The notes beneath the pieces were generated by a model. That model did no database searches, was not told the origin of the DNA, and saw only the letters and a program-made list of their open reading frames with translations. A stretch of 64,000 bases of DNA from Hyphomicrobiales bacterium. GTDB lineage: Bacteria; Pseudomonadota; Alphaproteobacteria; Rhizobiales; Rhizobiaceae. Both the position numbers and the translations under genes were made by a program. Positions 1-9,262 of the stretch are shown in pieces (the stretch's first letter is position 1; every line of letters starts with the position of its first letter). The stretch spans positions 62,001-126,000 of the forward strand of contig UCCA01000012.1 in NCBI GenBank assembly GCA_900470805.1, in the 5' to 3' direction.

Positions 1-99
1 TGATAAAATGCGACGTACAAGGCGCATCAACTGAAGCGACGCTATGGCGTGTACACGTTTGAGGACACTTCGAGAAAAATCGTAGCCAGTGCTTGAGGC

Positions 100-942
100 T
101 CATGTCAGCGCGTACCTTATCCGACGGAAAAGCTCGACCATTCGAAAGATATGAGTTGGAATTTTGCGGCGGCCACGTAGCTTGATGGAGCGGTATCGGG
201 CACGATCCGCTATCTGGCTCTCTTTCGACCGAACCGACAATTCGATCAGGTTGTCTTTCACCGTATAGACCTTCGCACCTGTGGCCCAACCTCTTTCAAG
301 CGCAATGTCGAATGGAAAAGCGATGCGCCGCAAAGCGGCCACGAGTTTCACTGCGCCCGCCCTCGTGATCAGATAGCAAGCGGCTGAGCCCTGTGGACCG
401 AAGAGACATTTGCCTATCTGGTCCCCATCTGCCGATCTGGCGGTCGAATGGAACAGAACCGTGCGGTGGTTCAGCAGCTTGACGACGTCCGCGGATGAAA
501 CTGTCCGGTGGATGGCCAGCGCGCGGCGCAGCAGGCTGGCATCCAAATCCACGTCATCCTCCATTATGACGGCGCATTCGGCGCCGGTCGTCAAGAAGGT
601 GTTTATCGCCCCGAGGTGAGCGAGATAGCAACCATATTCCGCGGCGAGCATCGGACGGCCGTTGGCGCGAACAAACGCCTTGCGATCGTAATTTGGCCAA
701 TCGTCTTCACGGGTGGTTTTGCCGATTTCCACGCCTGCGACACGCCGCACATCGAGACCGAATCGCCGAGCCTGATCGTCAACGTGCTTCCAGCGGTCGA
801 TGGAGCGGTCGAGATTGATGACGTATGCGAAGATCCCCTTGTCGGCGGTCGGCCGAGCGTCATCGGAGCTTACTGCATCGATATTGGCTGGGTTATCACT
901 GTCGCCTTGCTGCGGCTCTCGCACCGTCGTCTCCTTGGGCAA
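100..942 (-). CDS. Glycosyltransferase family 25 (LPS-type) protein
   Basis: The 280-residue product carries a GT25 domain from about residue 37 (FAYVINLDRS) to 215, with the acidic EDD motif at residues 128-130 that binds the metal and sugar nucleotide in this family. GT25 enzymes usually add a hexose to lipopolysaccharide core or another surface glycan on the cytoplasmic face of the inner membrane. No signal peptide or membrane span is seen. The start used is TTG with a weak SD, and the first 36 residues are polar and low-complexity, so a later start is possible. The sugar and acceptor cannot be told from the sequence. Confidence 0.8.
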   Translation of the reverse strand: MPKETTVREPQQGDSDNPANIDAVSSDDARPTADKGIFAYVINLDRSIDRWKHVDDQARRFGLDVRRVAGVEIGKTTREDDWPNYDRKAFVRANGRPMLAAEYGCYLAHLGAINTFLTTGAECAVIMEDDVDLDASLLRRALAIHRTVSSADVVKLLNHRTVLFHSTARSADGDQIGKCLFGPQGSAACYLITRAGAVKLVAALRRIAFPFDIALERGWATGAKVYTVKDNLIELSVRSKESQIADRARYRSIKLRGRRKIPTHIFRMVELFRRIRYALT

Positions 943-1108
943 TACGGTCGAGCCGCCAAGGGCGCCCGGATTCTACCGATCAGCAGGCGCAAGCACCTCG
1001 TTCGGTGAGCAATTAATAGCTATGGGAAGCAACTGCAACATAGACCGACACAGGCAATGTGCTTAACCATCACAAATTCATTGGAGAACGCTGATGACGC
1101 TTGGGTCC

Positions 1109-1567
1109 TCAACTCCTCCTAGCGCCCCGCTTCAGCACGTCCCGGATAGAAAAGCTCGAATGGATCCTCGCCACGCCGGGCGGCGTCGAGAGGATATCCT
1201 TATGAATTCGCTCGAAATCGCGCGCACTTTCCACCTCGACCTTCAGGATGTAATCCGATCCGCCGGTCATCAGAAAGCATTCCTGAATCTCAGGGTGCTT
1301 ACGGATTGCCGCCTCGAACCTGTTCAGATGCTCCTCGGTCTGGCGATCAAGCGTGATATTGACGATCACGGCCAGAGCGTCATCGCTGTCCGATGTTCCG
1401 ATCAGCGCCGTATAGCCCCGGATATGGCCGGTCTGTTCCAGTCGCGCGATGCGCCTCAGGCAGGCCGATGGCGACAGCCCAACCTCGGCCGCGAGAGCGG
1501 TGTTGGCGATCCTTGCGTTGAGCCTCAAATGCCGGACTATACTGCGATCGATTGCGTCCAATGCCAT
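1109..1567 (-). CDS. Lrp/AsnC-family transcriptional regulator
   Basis: The product of 152 residues has an N-terminal winged helix-turn-helix (LDAIDRSIVRHL... LSPSACLRRIARLE) and a C-terminal RAM ligand-binding domain ending with the TGGSDYILKV stretch typical of AsnC-like proteins. The ATG at 1567 was chosen over two upstream in-frame starts because AAGGA lies about 10 nt before it and it gives normal family length. It is divergent from alanine racemase and D-amino-acid dehydrogenase, so it probably senses alanine (or another amino acid) and controls that operon, as DadR-type Lrp proteins do. The regulatory link is inferred from position. Confidence 0.88.
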   Translation of the reverse strand: MALDAIDRSIVRHLRLNARIANTALAAEVGLSPSACLRRIARLEQTGHIRGYTALIGTSDSDDALAVIVNITLDRQTEEHLNRFEAAIRKHPEIQECFLMTGGSDYILKVEVESARDFERIHKDILSTPPGVARIHSSFSIRDVLKRGARRS

Positions 1568-1596
1568 GCACAACATTTCCTTTTCTGGCGCTGAAA

Positions 1597-1625
1597 AATT
1601 GCACATTTGTAGCCGGGGCACAATT
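1597..1625. promoter_or_regulatory. Candidate Lrp-type dyad in divergent promoter gap
   Basis: In the 131-bp gap between the Lrp gene and alanine racemase, AATTG and CAATT half-sites flank an AT/GC mixed centre; Lrp-like proteins often bind such spaced dyads. The arms are short, so this is only a suggestion. Confidence 0.25.
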
Positions 1626-1698
1626 ATCAACAGCTGATCGGCCGGAAATTGCCTGATTATTTCGTTATCCTGATTTCAAACAGCATCCAGGAAAGACG

Positions 1699-2817
1699 AT
1701 GGACGCAAGCGCGGCGAATGACATTGGCGAAGAAGCCCTCTCGGGCGTTCTCTCAATCGACCTGCAGGCTCTGCAGTCCAATTATCGAATACTCGCCAGT
1801 CGCGTCGCGCCTTCGGCCTGCGCCGCGGTCGTCAAGGCAGACGCCTATGGACTGGGTGCCGATCGCGTCGGTCCCGCGCTCGCGGCGGCCGGTTGCCGGC
1901 ATTTCTTCGTGGCACACCTTGTCGAGGCCAAGCGTCTGAAGCGGCATCTGCCGCGGGATGCGAAGCTTTACGTCCTGAATGGACTGATGCCGGGTGGCGA
2001 AGCCTATGCGGCCGCAAATGGGATCATTCCGGTGATCAATTCGCTTGCTCAGCTCAGTCAATGGTCTGCCGCCGCCGAACACCATGGCGCTCGCCTGCCC
2101 GCAGTGTTGCAATTCGACACCGGAATGTCGCGCCTCGGTCTCAACACCGCTGATGTATCGGTGCTTGCGGAAAACAGCGAACTGCTGCGCCGTATCGAAG
2201 TCCAATTCATCATGAGCCACCTTGCCAGCGCCGACGAGCATCTCAACCCACAAAACTCCGATCAACTAGCGACGATGCAGGCCATTGCCGCGCAATTCCC
2301 GGATGCTGAGCTTTGTTTTGCCAATTCAGGCGGCATCTTTCTTGGTGCGGCGTTTCACGGCGCGCTGGTTCGGCCCGGGATTGCGCTCTACGGCGGCTCA
2401 CCCACGGACAGCATTGCCACCCCGATGAAGTCTGTCGTCCGCCTGAGCGTTCGGGTGATCCAGACGCATACCGTATCTGCGGGAACACTGGTGGGTTACG
2501 GCGGCAGCCACCGCACGCAGTCCGAGATGCGGCTGGCGACCTTGGCGGCGGGATATGCCGATGGTCTGCCGCGCAGCCTCAGCGATCGCGGCGCCGCCTA
2601 CGCGCTCGGCAAGCGCCTGCCGATCGTCGGTCGGGTCTCGATGGACAGCATGACGATCGACGTCTCAGCCCTTCCAGATGCCGCACTCGGGCTTGGCAGT
2701 CTGGTGGAACTTGTCGGCCCAGATCAGACGCTCGAGGATATCGCCCGAGATGCGGGAACGATCTCCTATGAAATACTCACTGGACTCGGCCAGCGCTATC
2801 ATCGCCAATACATCTGA
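1699..2817 (+). CDS. dadX: Alanine racemase, catabolic type
   Basis: A 372-residue fold-type III PLP enzyme that interconverts L- and D-alanine. The PLP-lysine motif [10 protein letters not shown] places the Schiff-base lysine at residue 46; the [11 protein letters not shown] stretch near the C-terminus is the conserved substrate-side loop. The ATG follows AGGAAAG. The next gene is a D-amino-acid dehydrogenase 25 bp downstream, and an Lrp gene is divergent. Together these argue for the catabolic isozyme (L-Ala to D-Ala to pyruvate) rather than the cell-wall alr, but a cell-wall role cannot be excluded without knowing the rest of the genome. Confidence 0.9.
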   Translation: MDASAANDIGEEALSGVLSIDLQALQSNYRILASRVAPSACAAVVKADAYGLGADRVGPALAAAGCRHFFVAHLVEAKRLKRHLPRDAKLYVLNGLMPGGEAYAAANGIIPVINSLAQLSQWSAAAEHHGARLPAVLQFDTGMSRLGLNTADVSVLAENSELLRRIEVQFIMSHLASADEHLNPQNSDQLATMQAIAAQFPDAELCFANSGGIFLGAAFHGALVRPGIALYGGSPTDSIATPMKSVVRLSVRVIQTHTVSAGTLVGYGGSHRTQSEMRLATLAAGYADGLPRSLSDRGAAYALGKRLPIVGRVSMDSMTIDVSALPDAALGLGSLVELVGPDQTLEDIARDAGTISYEILTGLGQRYHRQYI

Positions 2818-2842
2818 CAAAAGCATTCATATCGGGGCAACC

Positions 2843-4096
2843 ATGAAAGTAACAGTTCTCGGCGCCGGCGTCATTGGCGTTACCAGTGCCTACTATCTGG
2901 CCAAGGCTGGCCATGAGGTCACCGTTATCGACCGTCAGACGGGACCGGCTCTTGAGACCAGCTTTGCCAATGCCGGGGAGGTTTCTTTTGGTTACTGCTC
3001 ACCGTGGGCGGCGCCGGGCATTCCGCGGAAGGCGCTGAAATGGCTTTTCATGGAACACGCGCCGCTGATTCTGCGACCGAAGGTGGACTATGCGATGTTG
3101 GCCTGGATGGTCAGGATGCTCGCCAATTGCACCTCGGAACGCTACGCCATCAACAAGTCCCGCATGCTGCGGCTTGCCGACTACAGCCGCCTTTCGCTGG
3201 CCGAGCTGCGGACCGAGACCAGTATAGCTTATGACGAGCGCATGCAGGGCACATTGCAGCTATTCCGCAGCGAGTCCCAGCTCGATGCGTCTGCGAAGGA
3301 CGTCAAGGCGCTGGCCGCCGATGGAATCCCCTACGAGGTACTCGATCGCGAAGGCTGCATCCGCGTCGAGCCGGCGTTGCGTCATGTCAGCGACAAGATC
3401 GTTGGCGGCCTGCTGACACCGAAGGACGAAACCGGCGACTGCTTCAAGTTTACCAACGCCCTCGCGGTCGCCTGCGTCGCAATGGGCGTAACCTTCGACT
3501 ATGGCCGCACCATCAAGGGAGTAGAGGTGGAGGCCGGACAGGCCAAAGCGGTGGCCACTGATCGCGGCACCATGTTCTCCGACGCAATCGTTGTCGCGCT
3601 CGGCAGCTACTCGCCGCTGCTCCTGAAGCCGCTCGGCATCCGCCTGCCGGTCTATCCCGTCAAGGGATATTCGCTGACCATTCCCATCGTGGACGCGGCG
3701 CGCGCGCCAGAATCGACGGTGATGGATGAAACCTACAAGATCGCCATCACCCGCTTGGGCGACCGCATCCGTGTCGGCGGCATGGCCGAAATCTCCGGCT
3801 ATACCAACGATCTCGGCCCTGCCCGCCGCCGCACGCTGGAGCATTCGGTAACCGACCTGTTCCCCGGCGGCGACGTCAAGGCCGCCAATTACTGGTCGGG
3901 CCTGCGGCCGATGACGCCGGACGGCACGCCGGTGATTGGTGCGACAAACATCCGCAACCTCTTTCTGAATACCGGCCACGGCACGTTGGGATGGACGATG
4001 AGCACCGGTTCGGCACGGGTGCTGACGGATATCGTCGGTGGTCGCAAGGGCGATATAGACGCGGCGGACCTGTCCATCGCGCGCTACGGACGGTAG
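2843..4096 (+). CDS. dadA: D-amino-acid dehydrogenase small subunit
   Basis: A 417-residue FAD-dependent oxidoreductase of the DAO family. The N-terminal dinucleotide-binding motif [19 protein letters not shown] is at residues 4-22, and the C-terminal FAD-contacting region ([16 protein letters not shown], then NTGHGTLGW) is intact. DadA oxidises D-alanine and other D-amino acids to 2-oxo acids and ammonia, passing electrons to the respiratory chain. An upstream in-frame ATG lies inside dadX; the ATG at 2843 was preferred because the FAD motif begins directly after it. It completes the alanine catabolic pair with dadX. Confidence 0.92.
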   Translation: MKVTVLGAGVIGVTSAYYLAKAGHEVTVIDRQTGPALETSFANAGEVSFGYCSPWAAPGIPRKALKWLFMEHAPLILRPKVDYAMLAWMVRMLANCTSERYAINKSRMLRLADYSRLSLAELRTETSIAYDERMQGTLQLFRSESQLDASAKDVKALAADGIPYEVLDREGCIRVEPALRHVSDKIVGGLLTPKDETGDCFKFTNALAVACVAMGVTFDYGRTIKGVEVEAGQAKAVATDRGTMFSDAIVVALGSYSPLLLKPLGIRLPVYPVKGYSLTIPIVDAARAPESTVMDETYKIAITRLGDRIRVGGMAEISGYTNDLGPARRRTLEHSVTDLFPGGDVKAANYWSGLRPMTPDGTPVIGATNIRNLFLNTGHGTLGWTMSTGSARVLTDIVGGRKGDIDAADLSIARYGR

Positions 4097-4109
4097 CTGC
4101 GGGGCCGAA

Positions 4110-4661
4110 CTAAGCCCGGCGTTCGTCCAGCAAAGTCTCGGCCTCGTCTCGAGTGAGGCCGAGCACGGTCCTGCCGATTTCGAAACCGAAGCCATTGCGC
4201 GCAAAGGCCGACATTTCCTTCGCGTAACGCTTCTCGTCCGGCTCATCGCGACGGAACGGACCGAAGGCACGCTTGCGGGCAAAAATGATGGCTGCCACGA
4301 GATCATCACTCTCTTCGAGCGCTGCGGTCACGGTTTCCCGATCGACGCCCTTGATGGACAATTTCTGGGCAATCATTCGCTTCGAGCGACCATTGCGCTG
4401 GCCTGCGCGGGCACTGGCCGCCGCATAGGTCACGTCGTTCAAGGCGCCCTGGTCGTAGGCGAACCTGACCGCGAGATCCGCTAGCGCTTTGACCTGAGTC
4501 TCCGATATGTCTTCGAACTTCTGCCTGGCCTTGCGTGATATCGCATCGAACAGCTGTTTTTCCGTCAACATCTGCCGCCCGAGCCGGTAGATCGTCGAAT
4601 TCCTGGCCCAGCTTTGCATGCGGCTGGTCGGGATATCGGATTGCACGTCGTCTTCTGCCAT
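4110..4661 (-). CDS. recX: Regulatory protein RecX
   Basis: The 183-residue product has the three-helix tandem layout of RecX, including RSKRMIAQKLSIKGVD, DDLVAAIIFARKRAFGPFR and a C-terminal repeat ending ETLLDERRA. RecX binds RecA filaments and limits recombinase activity. The ATG at 4661 was chosen because the 16 residues upstream in frame are not RecX-like. It is convergent with dadA, with 13 bp between stop codons, and recA is not nearby, which is common in alphaproteobacteria. Confidence 0.85.
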   Translation of the reverse strand: MAEDDVQSDIPTSRMQSWARNSTIYRLGRQMLTEKQLFDAISRKARQKFEDISETQVKALADLAVRFAYDQGALNDVTYAAASARAGQRNGRSKRMIAQKLSIKGVDRETVTAALEESDDLVAAIIFARKRAFGPFRRDEPDEKRYAKEMSAFARNGFGFEIGRTVLGLTRDEAETLLDERRA

Positions 4662-4781
4662 GGCGTCCCACTTCGCTCGCAGAATCGTCAGGAGCGTATA
4701 ACAACGCAAACAGTTAAGGACACTCGGCGGAAATAGCCACCTTTGGGAATAGGCCTGCTGACAACCGGCGACTGGAGCGGC

Positions 4782-4997
4782 CTAGGCGATATGCAGAACC
4801 TCGTCCGACAGCAAGAGAAGAAACGTGTGATCGTCGAGGCGCTCGGCGACTTCGCCGGCTTCTGTCACATAATCCGTTCGTGGGGTTGTGCTGACATCGA
4901 GTTCTAGCCGAGCTGTCAGAATTTGCTCGATGACAACATAGTGCATGCCAACATCGTTCTCGCAATGAAAGCGTCTGGTCTCTTTGTAATTTGCCAT
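4782..4997 (-). CDS. Small hypothetical protein, 71 residues
   Basis: The reading frame MANYKETRRFHCEND... encodes a soluble acidic protein with no signal peptide or membrane segment. Its opening (charged, then HCEND...YVVIE) resembles small conserved rhizobial proteins of unknown function, which I recall but cannot verify. The frame extends to 5078, but the internal ATG at 4997 gives the more natural N-terminus. No clear SD is present. No function is proposed. Confidence 0.5.
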   Translation of the reverse strand: MANYKETRRFHCENDVGMHYVVIEQILTARLELDVSTTPRTDYVTEAGEVAERLDDHTFLLLLSDEVLHIA

Positions 4998-5338
4998 GAC
5001 AAAAACCCATTGGATGACCGCGGTGCATTCAATACTTGGTCTGAGGTCGGTATTTGTCAATGAAGTCGCTGCCCTCATTGAGAGAGAAGAGCAGCGTTAC
5101 TTCGACATGCCTAACGATATGCCGTTCGTCGCCAGAACCTTGCCTATCCTCGGCTGAAGATATGATGCTCGCGCCCCACCGTTCCATTGTGCTTTTGTCA
5201 CCCGCAGCCGTCTGCATATCGATCATGGTGCGTTTAAAGCACGCATATAAACTTGACATTGGCGGTGAAGTTTTGCACGCAGCATCGACGGCCCCTCTTT
5301 TGTGAAACGGGGTATGCGTGCACGCCGGAGATGCCTAT
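4998..5338. other. Gap without a supported gene; candidate promoter
   Basis: Two overlapping open frames (5029-5259 minus, 5054-5305 plus) have no recognisable features and neither is supported. A TTGACA hexamer at 5253-5258 on the plus strand could be the -35 element for the FhuC-type gene starting at 5339; the -10 region is poor. No obvious Fur, RirA or Irr box could be assigned by eye. Confidence 0.3.
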
Positions 5339-6118
5339 ATGTCTGCCCAGTTTCTGTCCCTTGCAAACATCCAGTATTCGGCGGGAAAGAAGCATATTCT
5401 TCACGGCGTCGACCTGTCGCTGAACGCCGGGCGCGTCTACGGGCTTGTCGGCCAGAACGGCTCGGGAAAGAGTACGCTGCTGAAGATCATTGCCCGGCAG
5501 GTGGAGCCGACCTCCGGAGCGATCACGCTTCAGGGACGCGCGGTCGCCGACTGGGGCGGACGCGCCTTCGCGCGAGAGATCGCCTACATGCCGCAATTCA
5601 CCCCGGCGACCGACGGAATGACCGTGCGGGAACTGGTGGCGCTCGGCAGATTTCCCTGGCACGGAACGCTCGGTCGTTTCACCCAGAAGGATCGCGATCT
5701 GGTCGAGGACGCCATCAGCCGCACCGATCTGATCAAATTTTCAGACAGTCTCGTTGCCAACATGTCGGGCGGTGAGCGCCAGCGGGCTTGGATCGCCATG
5801 ATGCTGGCGCAGAACGCCAGCTGCCTGCTGCTGGATGAACCGACCTCCGCGCTGGACCTCGCGCATCAGGCCGGCGTGTTGTCGTTGCTGCGTGAGCTTA
5901 GCCACGAGCGCGGACTGACGATCGTCGTGGTGTTGCACGATATCAATCTCGCCGCGCGCTACTGCGACGAGATCGTCGCCTTGAACGATGGCCGGATTTC
6001 CGCGCGCGGCACGCCTGCGGACATTGTCCAGTCGGACGTGCTGAAATCCGTGTTCGGCGTCGAGATGGGTGTATTTCCTCACCCCGTCAGCCATGAACCC
6101 GTCAGCTACCTGATCTGA
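5339..6118 (+). CDS. Iron-siderophore ABC transporter ATPase (FhuC/FecE type)
   Basis: A 259-residue ATP-binding subunit: Walker A GQNGSGKST near residue 39, signature MSGGERQRAW, Walker B LLLDEPTSALDLAHQ, and the switch histidine in VVLHDINLAARYCD. The DLAHQ and HDINLAARYCDE stretches are characteristic of FhuC/FepC/BtuD-type ATPases for siderophores. GGAG at 5326-5330 fits the ATG at 5339. It stands alone: no permease or binding protein flanks it. The window's FhuB- and FhuD-like genes are about 41 kb away and lack an ATPase, so this is the likely partner (inference). Confidence 0.88.
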   Translation: MSAQFLSLANIQYSAGKKHILHGVDLSLNAGRVYGLVGQNGSGKSTLLKIIARQVEPTSGAITLQGRAVADWGGRAFAREIAYMPQFTPATDGMTVRELVALGRFPWHGTLGRFTQKDRDLVEDAISRTDLIKFSDSLVANMSGGERQRAWIAMMLAQNASCLLLDEPTSALDLAHQAGVLSLLRELSHERGLTIVVVLHDINLAARYCDEIVALNDGRISARGTPADIVQSDVLKSVFGVEMGVFPHPVSHEPVSYLI

Positions 6119-6200
6119 AACAATTGAGCGCCGCAGCGTCTGCCAGCAGCGCTCGAAAATGTGCGTCGGGTTTCCGGGGGAACGCGACGATATCGTCGGC

Positions 6201-6815
6201 TTACTTCAAGCCGGAGAACGGCGTTGCCACGAAAAGCTCGGACTGCAGCGAGGTGAGCTTCGCCGATCCGCCGGGTGGCGGCCAGATGCCTTCCTTGCTT
6301 GCCTGACCGCGTGCCTTCACGCGATCCTCGATGGTCCTGTAAGGCCAGATATGGACCATTTTCTGCGGCCCGCCCTCGACCGATCCCATGATCGTCAGCA
6401 GCATCGACATTTCGTTGCGGCGCGGGATAACCTTGCTCCAGGCTTCTTCCGTCTCGGGCAGTCCGCCCGGCGCGATCGTGTAGGTACGAATCTCATAGAA
6501 AGGACCATACTCGCCGGGAACGACCGGCTGCGCAAAGGACAGTGGCTTGAAGGCCGTGCTGGTGACGCCGCCGAGATAGTCGCCGATTCCATAGGGATTT
6601 TCCGTCTGCATCAGCCGTGTACGTTCAGCGGCAAGCTTGTCCGCGTCGTCGTACTGCGTGAGAAAAGTGAAGCGGTTCAGCACGCCGAATTCGCAGGAAA
6701 AACAGCCGATTGTTGTCCCGCTCTTCGCAAAGTTCTCATAGGTCTTGGGCAACAGCGGTAAAACCGCGCCGAGCGTGTTGGGAAGCAGCGAAAGGGTCGT
6801 GAGGTCGTAAAGCAT
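6201..6815 (-). CDS. NIPSNAP-family protein
   Basis: A 204-residue protein with two ferredoxin-like NIPSNAP repeats: one starting MLYDLTTLSLLP and a second starting around FYEIRTYTIAPGGLPE. Both keep the 'E/D-x-R-x-Y/T' opening seen in this dimeric alpha-beta barrel family. Such proteins are found in bacterial catabolic clusters, with poorly defined roles. AGGA lies 7 nt before the ATG. The gene is divergent from the amidohydrolase at 6971, and the shared gap holds an operator-like palindrome, suggesting co-regulation with the island. Confidence 0.75.
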   Translation of the reverse strand: MLYDLTTLSLLPNTLGAVLPLLPKTYENFAKSGTTIGCFSCEFGVLNRFTFLTQYDDADKLAAERTRLMQTENPYGIGDYLGGVTSTAFKPLSFAQPVVPGEYGPFYEIRTYTIAPGGLPETEEAWSKVIPRRNEMSMLLTIMGSVEGGPQKMVHIWPYRTIEDRVKARGQASKEGIWPPPGGSAKLTSLQSELFVATPFSGLK

Positions 6816-6863
6816 CTTTCATCCTGATCTAACGTTTCAAGGCTTTGCAAATCCGCACACAGT

Positions 6864-6873
6864 TGGTACACCA
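6864..6873. promoter_or_regulatory. Operator-like palindrome TGGTACACCA (site 1)
   Basis: Within TTGGTACACCAA (6863-6874), the TTGGT and ACCAA arms are perfect inverted repeats around a 2-bp centre. It lies in the divergent gap between the NIPSNAP and amidohydrolase genes and matches the palindromes at 9220, 17115, 18549, 18639 and 20652. It is the type of site bound by FCD-GntR regulators. Confidence 0.5.
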
Positions 6874-6970
6874 AATGCATGCCAAGTACAGTCGAAATTT
6901 TCGGATGCGCCGGCAGCGATCGAGATTGCGTCCATGATGATTGGTGCCAAAGCGCAAACGGAGTTTGAGA

Positions 6971-8323
6971 ATGACCTATGACAGCGTGATTGCCGGCCGC
7001 CTGGTTACCCCTCGAGGCATTGTGGAAGACGGATGGATCGCGGTGCGCGATGGAACGATAGCAGCCATCGGCAGCGGCCCGCGCCCGGAGGCGGCAAGCG
7101 TCAGCGACTATGGCCGGAGCTACGTTCTACCCGGGATCATCGACGGGCAGACGCACGCAGGCAGCCAAATTGGCTTCCCCGGTCTTCGCGCTACCACCAG
7201 AATGGCGGTCAGGGGCGGCGTCACGACGATCGTCGACATGCCCTATGACGAACCCTTGCCGATCACCACGTCAGCGCTTCTCGAAGAAAAGATCGCGGCC
7301 GTCAGCCGCTACGCCGTATGCGACGTGGCGCTATACGGAACAGTACCGACCCAACCAGATCGAGAGGACATCGACGGCCTGATCGCCGGTGGCGTCTGCG
7401 CCTTCAAGATATCCTCTTTCGAAGCTCATCCCTCACGATTTCCGCGAATATCGAACGACGCAACGCTGACGCTGCTCGAAATCCTCTCAAGTCAGAACCT
7501 GCCTCTCGGTTTGCACAACGAGGATCAGGAGATTGTCCGGAGCACAACGGCAAGATTGCGTGCCGAGGGGAAGCATTCACCGGAGTTCCACAGCCCCAGT
7601 CGGCCGGAGGTGGCCGAACTGACGGCGACCGCGAACTTTCTCGAGCTCGGCGCCGCCGCGGGCTCACGCGTGCACATCGTCCATATCTCGACGCCAACCG
7701 GCTTCGATCTCGTCGAGGACTACCGGGCGCGCGGCGTCGCTGCGACCGGAGAGATGTGCGTGCACTACCTGCACTTCGACGCGTCGACCGACATGCCGCG
7801 GCTCGGCGGCAAGCTGAAGGTAAATCCGCCCATCCGCGCCGGTCGTCGGGAGGAATTGTGGAAGGTGATTGAGGAGGATCGCTGCGCCTTCATTTCCTCG
7901 GACCACAGTGCATGGCCACTCGACCGAAAAAAGGGACCGACGATCTTCGACGATGCGGCGGGGATGCCCGGCCTCGACACGCTTTTGCCCGTGTTCTTCA
8001 CCGATGCCGCGACGCGCTACGGCGCGGACGAAGCCGCGCTGATGGCTGCCGATCTAATGAGCAACAAGGTCGCGCAATTCTTCGGGCTCGACCGAAAAGG
8101 CGCGCTGGCGCCGGGCATGGATGGCGATATCACGGTACTTGCGCCCGGCGATTTCAACTATGATTCGCGGATCGTTGACGATGGCCCGGGTTGGAGCGCC
8201 TACGACGGCGAAACTTTCGCGGCTCGCCCCGTCGCCACCTATGTTCGCGGTCGACTCACCTGGGATGGCGACAGCGTCATCGCACCCGATGGCCATGGTC
8301 GCTTCGTGGCGAGGACGAGCTAG
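6971..8323 (+). CDS. Cyclic-amidohydrolase (dihydroorotase/allantoinase-like), atypical metal site
   Basis: The 450-residue protein belongs to the amidohydrolase superfamily that hydrolyses cyclic amides (hydantoinase, allantoinase, dihydropyrimidinase). The usual D-x-H-x-H metal motif reads IDGQTHAG, so the first metal histidine is glutamine at residue 60 while His62 remains. The other expected ligands are present: Lys146 (AFKIS), His182 (LHNED), His238 (VHIST) and Asp311 (SSDHS). GGAG at 6960-6963 sets the ATG at 6971. It neighbours two nitrilase-type hydrolases and a Rieske oxygenase, so it may open an N-heterocycle. The substrate is unknown, and the altered ligand could change metal number or activity. 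Confidence 0.8.
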   Translation: MTYDSVIAGRLVTPRGIVEDGWIAVRDGTIAAIGSGPRPEAASVSDYGRSYVLPGIIDGQTHAGSQIGFPGLRATTRMAVRGGVTTIVDMPYDEPLPITTSALLEEKIAAVSRYAVCDVALYGTVPTQPDREDIDGLIAGGVCAFKISSFEAHPSRFPRISNDATLTLLEILSSQNLPLGLHNEDQEIVRSTTARLRAEGKHSPEFHSPSRPEVAELTATANFLELGAAAGSRVHIVHISTPTGFDLVEDYRARGVAATGEMCVHYLHFDASTDMPRLGGKLKVNPPIRAGRREELWKVIEEDRCAFISSDHSAWPLDRKKGPTIFDDAAGMPGLDTLLPVFFTDAATRYGADEAALMAADLMSNKVAQFFGLDRKGALAPGMDGDITVLAPGDFNYDSRIVDDGPGWSAYDGETFAARPVATYVRGRLTWDGDSVIAPDGHGRFVARTS

Positions 8324-8349
8324 AACGTACGGCGCAAGAGGGCGCTCCG

Positions 8350-9045
8350 TTAGCGGATTGTGCCCGAAAGCCGTTCGATGATGGCCGTCTTGACGGTCTC
8401 GATATGGTGGACCATCGCCTCGCGGGCGCGCTCCTTGTCGCCGCTTGCAATGGCGTCAAGCAGCAGTGTGTTTTCCTGAACGCCGAAGCTGGGCGTGATG
8501 TTCTGGCGATAGCTGTTGTAAACATGCGTGCGCCGCCTCAGGTCTCGGATCAGTGAGGCCATGAGCGCATTGCCGGCTGCATCGGCAATCTCGCCATGCA
8601 GGAAATCGTCCACGTCCCAGATCTCGCTGAGTGTTGGCGATGGCTTCGCCGCAAGCCCGTCTAGCGCCTGCCGAATACGTTCGATCTTTTCCAGCGAAAG
8701 CCGACCGGCCGCCAGGCGGGCGGCATCCGCTTCAAGCAGGATGCGGACGTTAAGAACCTCGACAAAAGCTTCTGTCGAAAATGGGCTGACGGTCACGCCA
8801 CGGTTGGGCTGTTTGTAGATCAAGCCCTCGGATTCGAGACGGGCAAGCGCCTCGCGAACAGGTGTACGCGACGCGTTCAGCCGTTCGGCCATGCGGCGCT
8901 CGGTAATCACATCGCCGGGACGGAGTTCCCCACGGATCAAAAGATCGATCAGCTGCTCATAAACCTGCCCCGTCAAATTCGGGCGGTCCTGCTGGTCCTT
9001 CGCCGAGTCGTTTTCCCGCGCCATCTCTGCAGAAACGTCTACCAA
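8350..9045 (-). CDS. GntR-family (FCD) regulator, copy 1
   Basis: The product has an N-terminal winged HTH (QVYEQLIDLLIRGELRPGD... ASRTPVREALARLESEGL) and a C-terminal all-helical FCD domain with the metal-site-like D...H pattern (DVDDFLHGEIADAAGN). The TTG at 9045 has GGGGGA about 9 nt before it and gives 231 residues, normal for the family; in-frame ATGs at 9159 and 9240 would add tails of unclear value. Its C-terminal half (IRDLRRRTH) closely matches the GntR at 18662. It sits between the amidohydrolase and a divergent nitrilase-type gene, whose promoter carries a perfect palindrome. Confidence 0.85.
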   Translation of the reverse strand: MVDVSAEMARENDSAKDQQDRPNLTGQVYEQLIDLLIRGELRPGDVITERRMAERLNASRTPVREALARLESEGLIYKQPNRGVTVSPFSTEAFVEVLNVRILLEADAARLAAGRLSLEKIERIRQALDGLAAKPSPTLSEIWDVDDFLHGEIADAAGNALMASLIRDLRRRTHVYNSYRQNITPSFGVQENTLLLDAIASGDKERAREAMVHHIETVKTAIIERLSGTIR

Positions 9046-9219
9046 AATATGTCCCCCAAATTCGTCAAAGTCTTCCTTATACGCGGCGGCATACACTTGG
9101 AAGACCTGATTTGAAAGCGGCTTCTTCGCTCTCTGAATTTCGGCAGGCAGCGACATCATTTTCTCAGAAAAATTGAAGGTGAGGCTCTTGCTTTTGCCGG
9201 AAAGAGCGGACAGAGTAGG

Positions 9220-9229
9220 TGGTATACCA
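9220..9229. promoter_or_regulatory. Operator-like perfect palindrome TGGTATACCA (site 2)
   Basis: A perfect 10-bp palindrome 34-43 bp before the ATG at 9263, in the gap between GntR copy 1 and the hydrolase gene. It is the best-formed member of the recurring motif YGGYATRCCR and probably overlaps the hydrolase promoter. Confidence 0.55.
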
Positions 9230-9262
9230 ATGGCGTGCAATCATATGGGAACGGAGCCAACA

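Noticed and set aside
3260..4309. 349-codon minus-strand frame opposite dadA and recX
   Set aside because: Antisense shadow of dadA; no domain and no SD.
5029..5259. 76-codon minus-strand frame upstream of the 71-residue gene
   Set aside because: No recognisable feature, no clear SD, and an equally long overlapping plus-strand frame; listed only as part of the gap.
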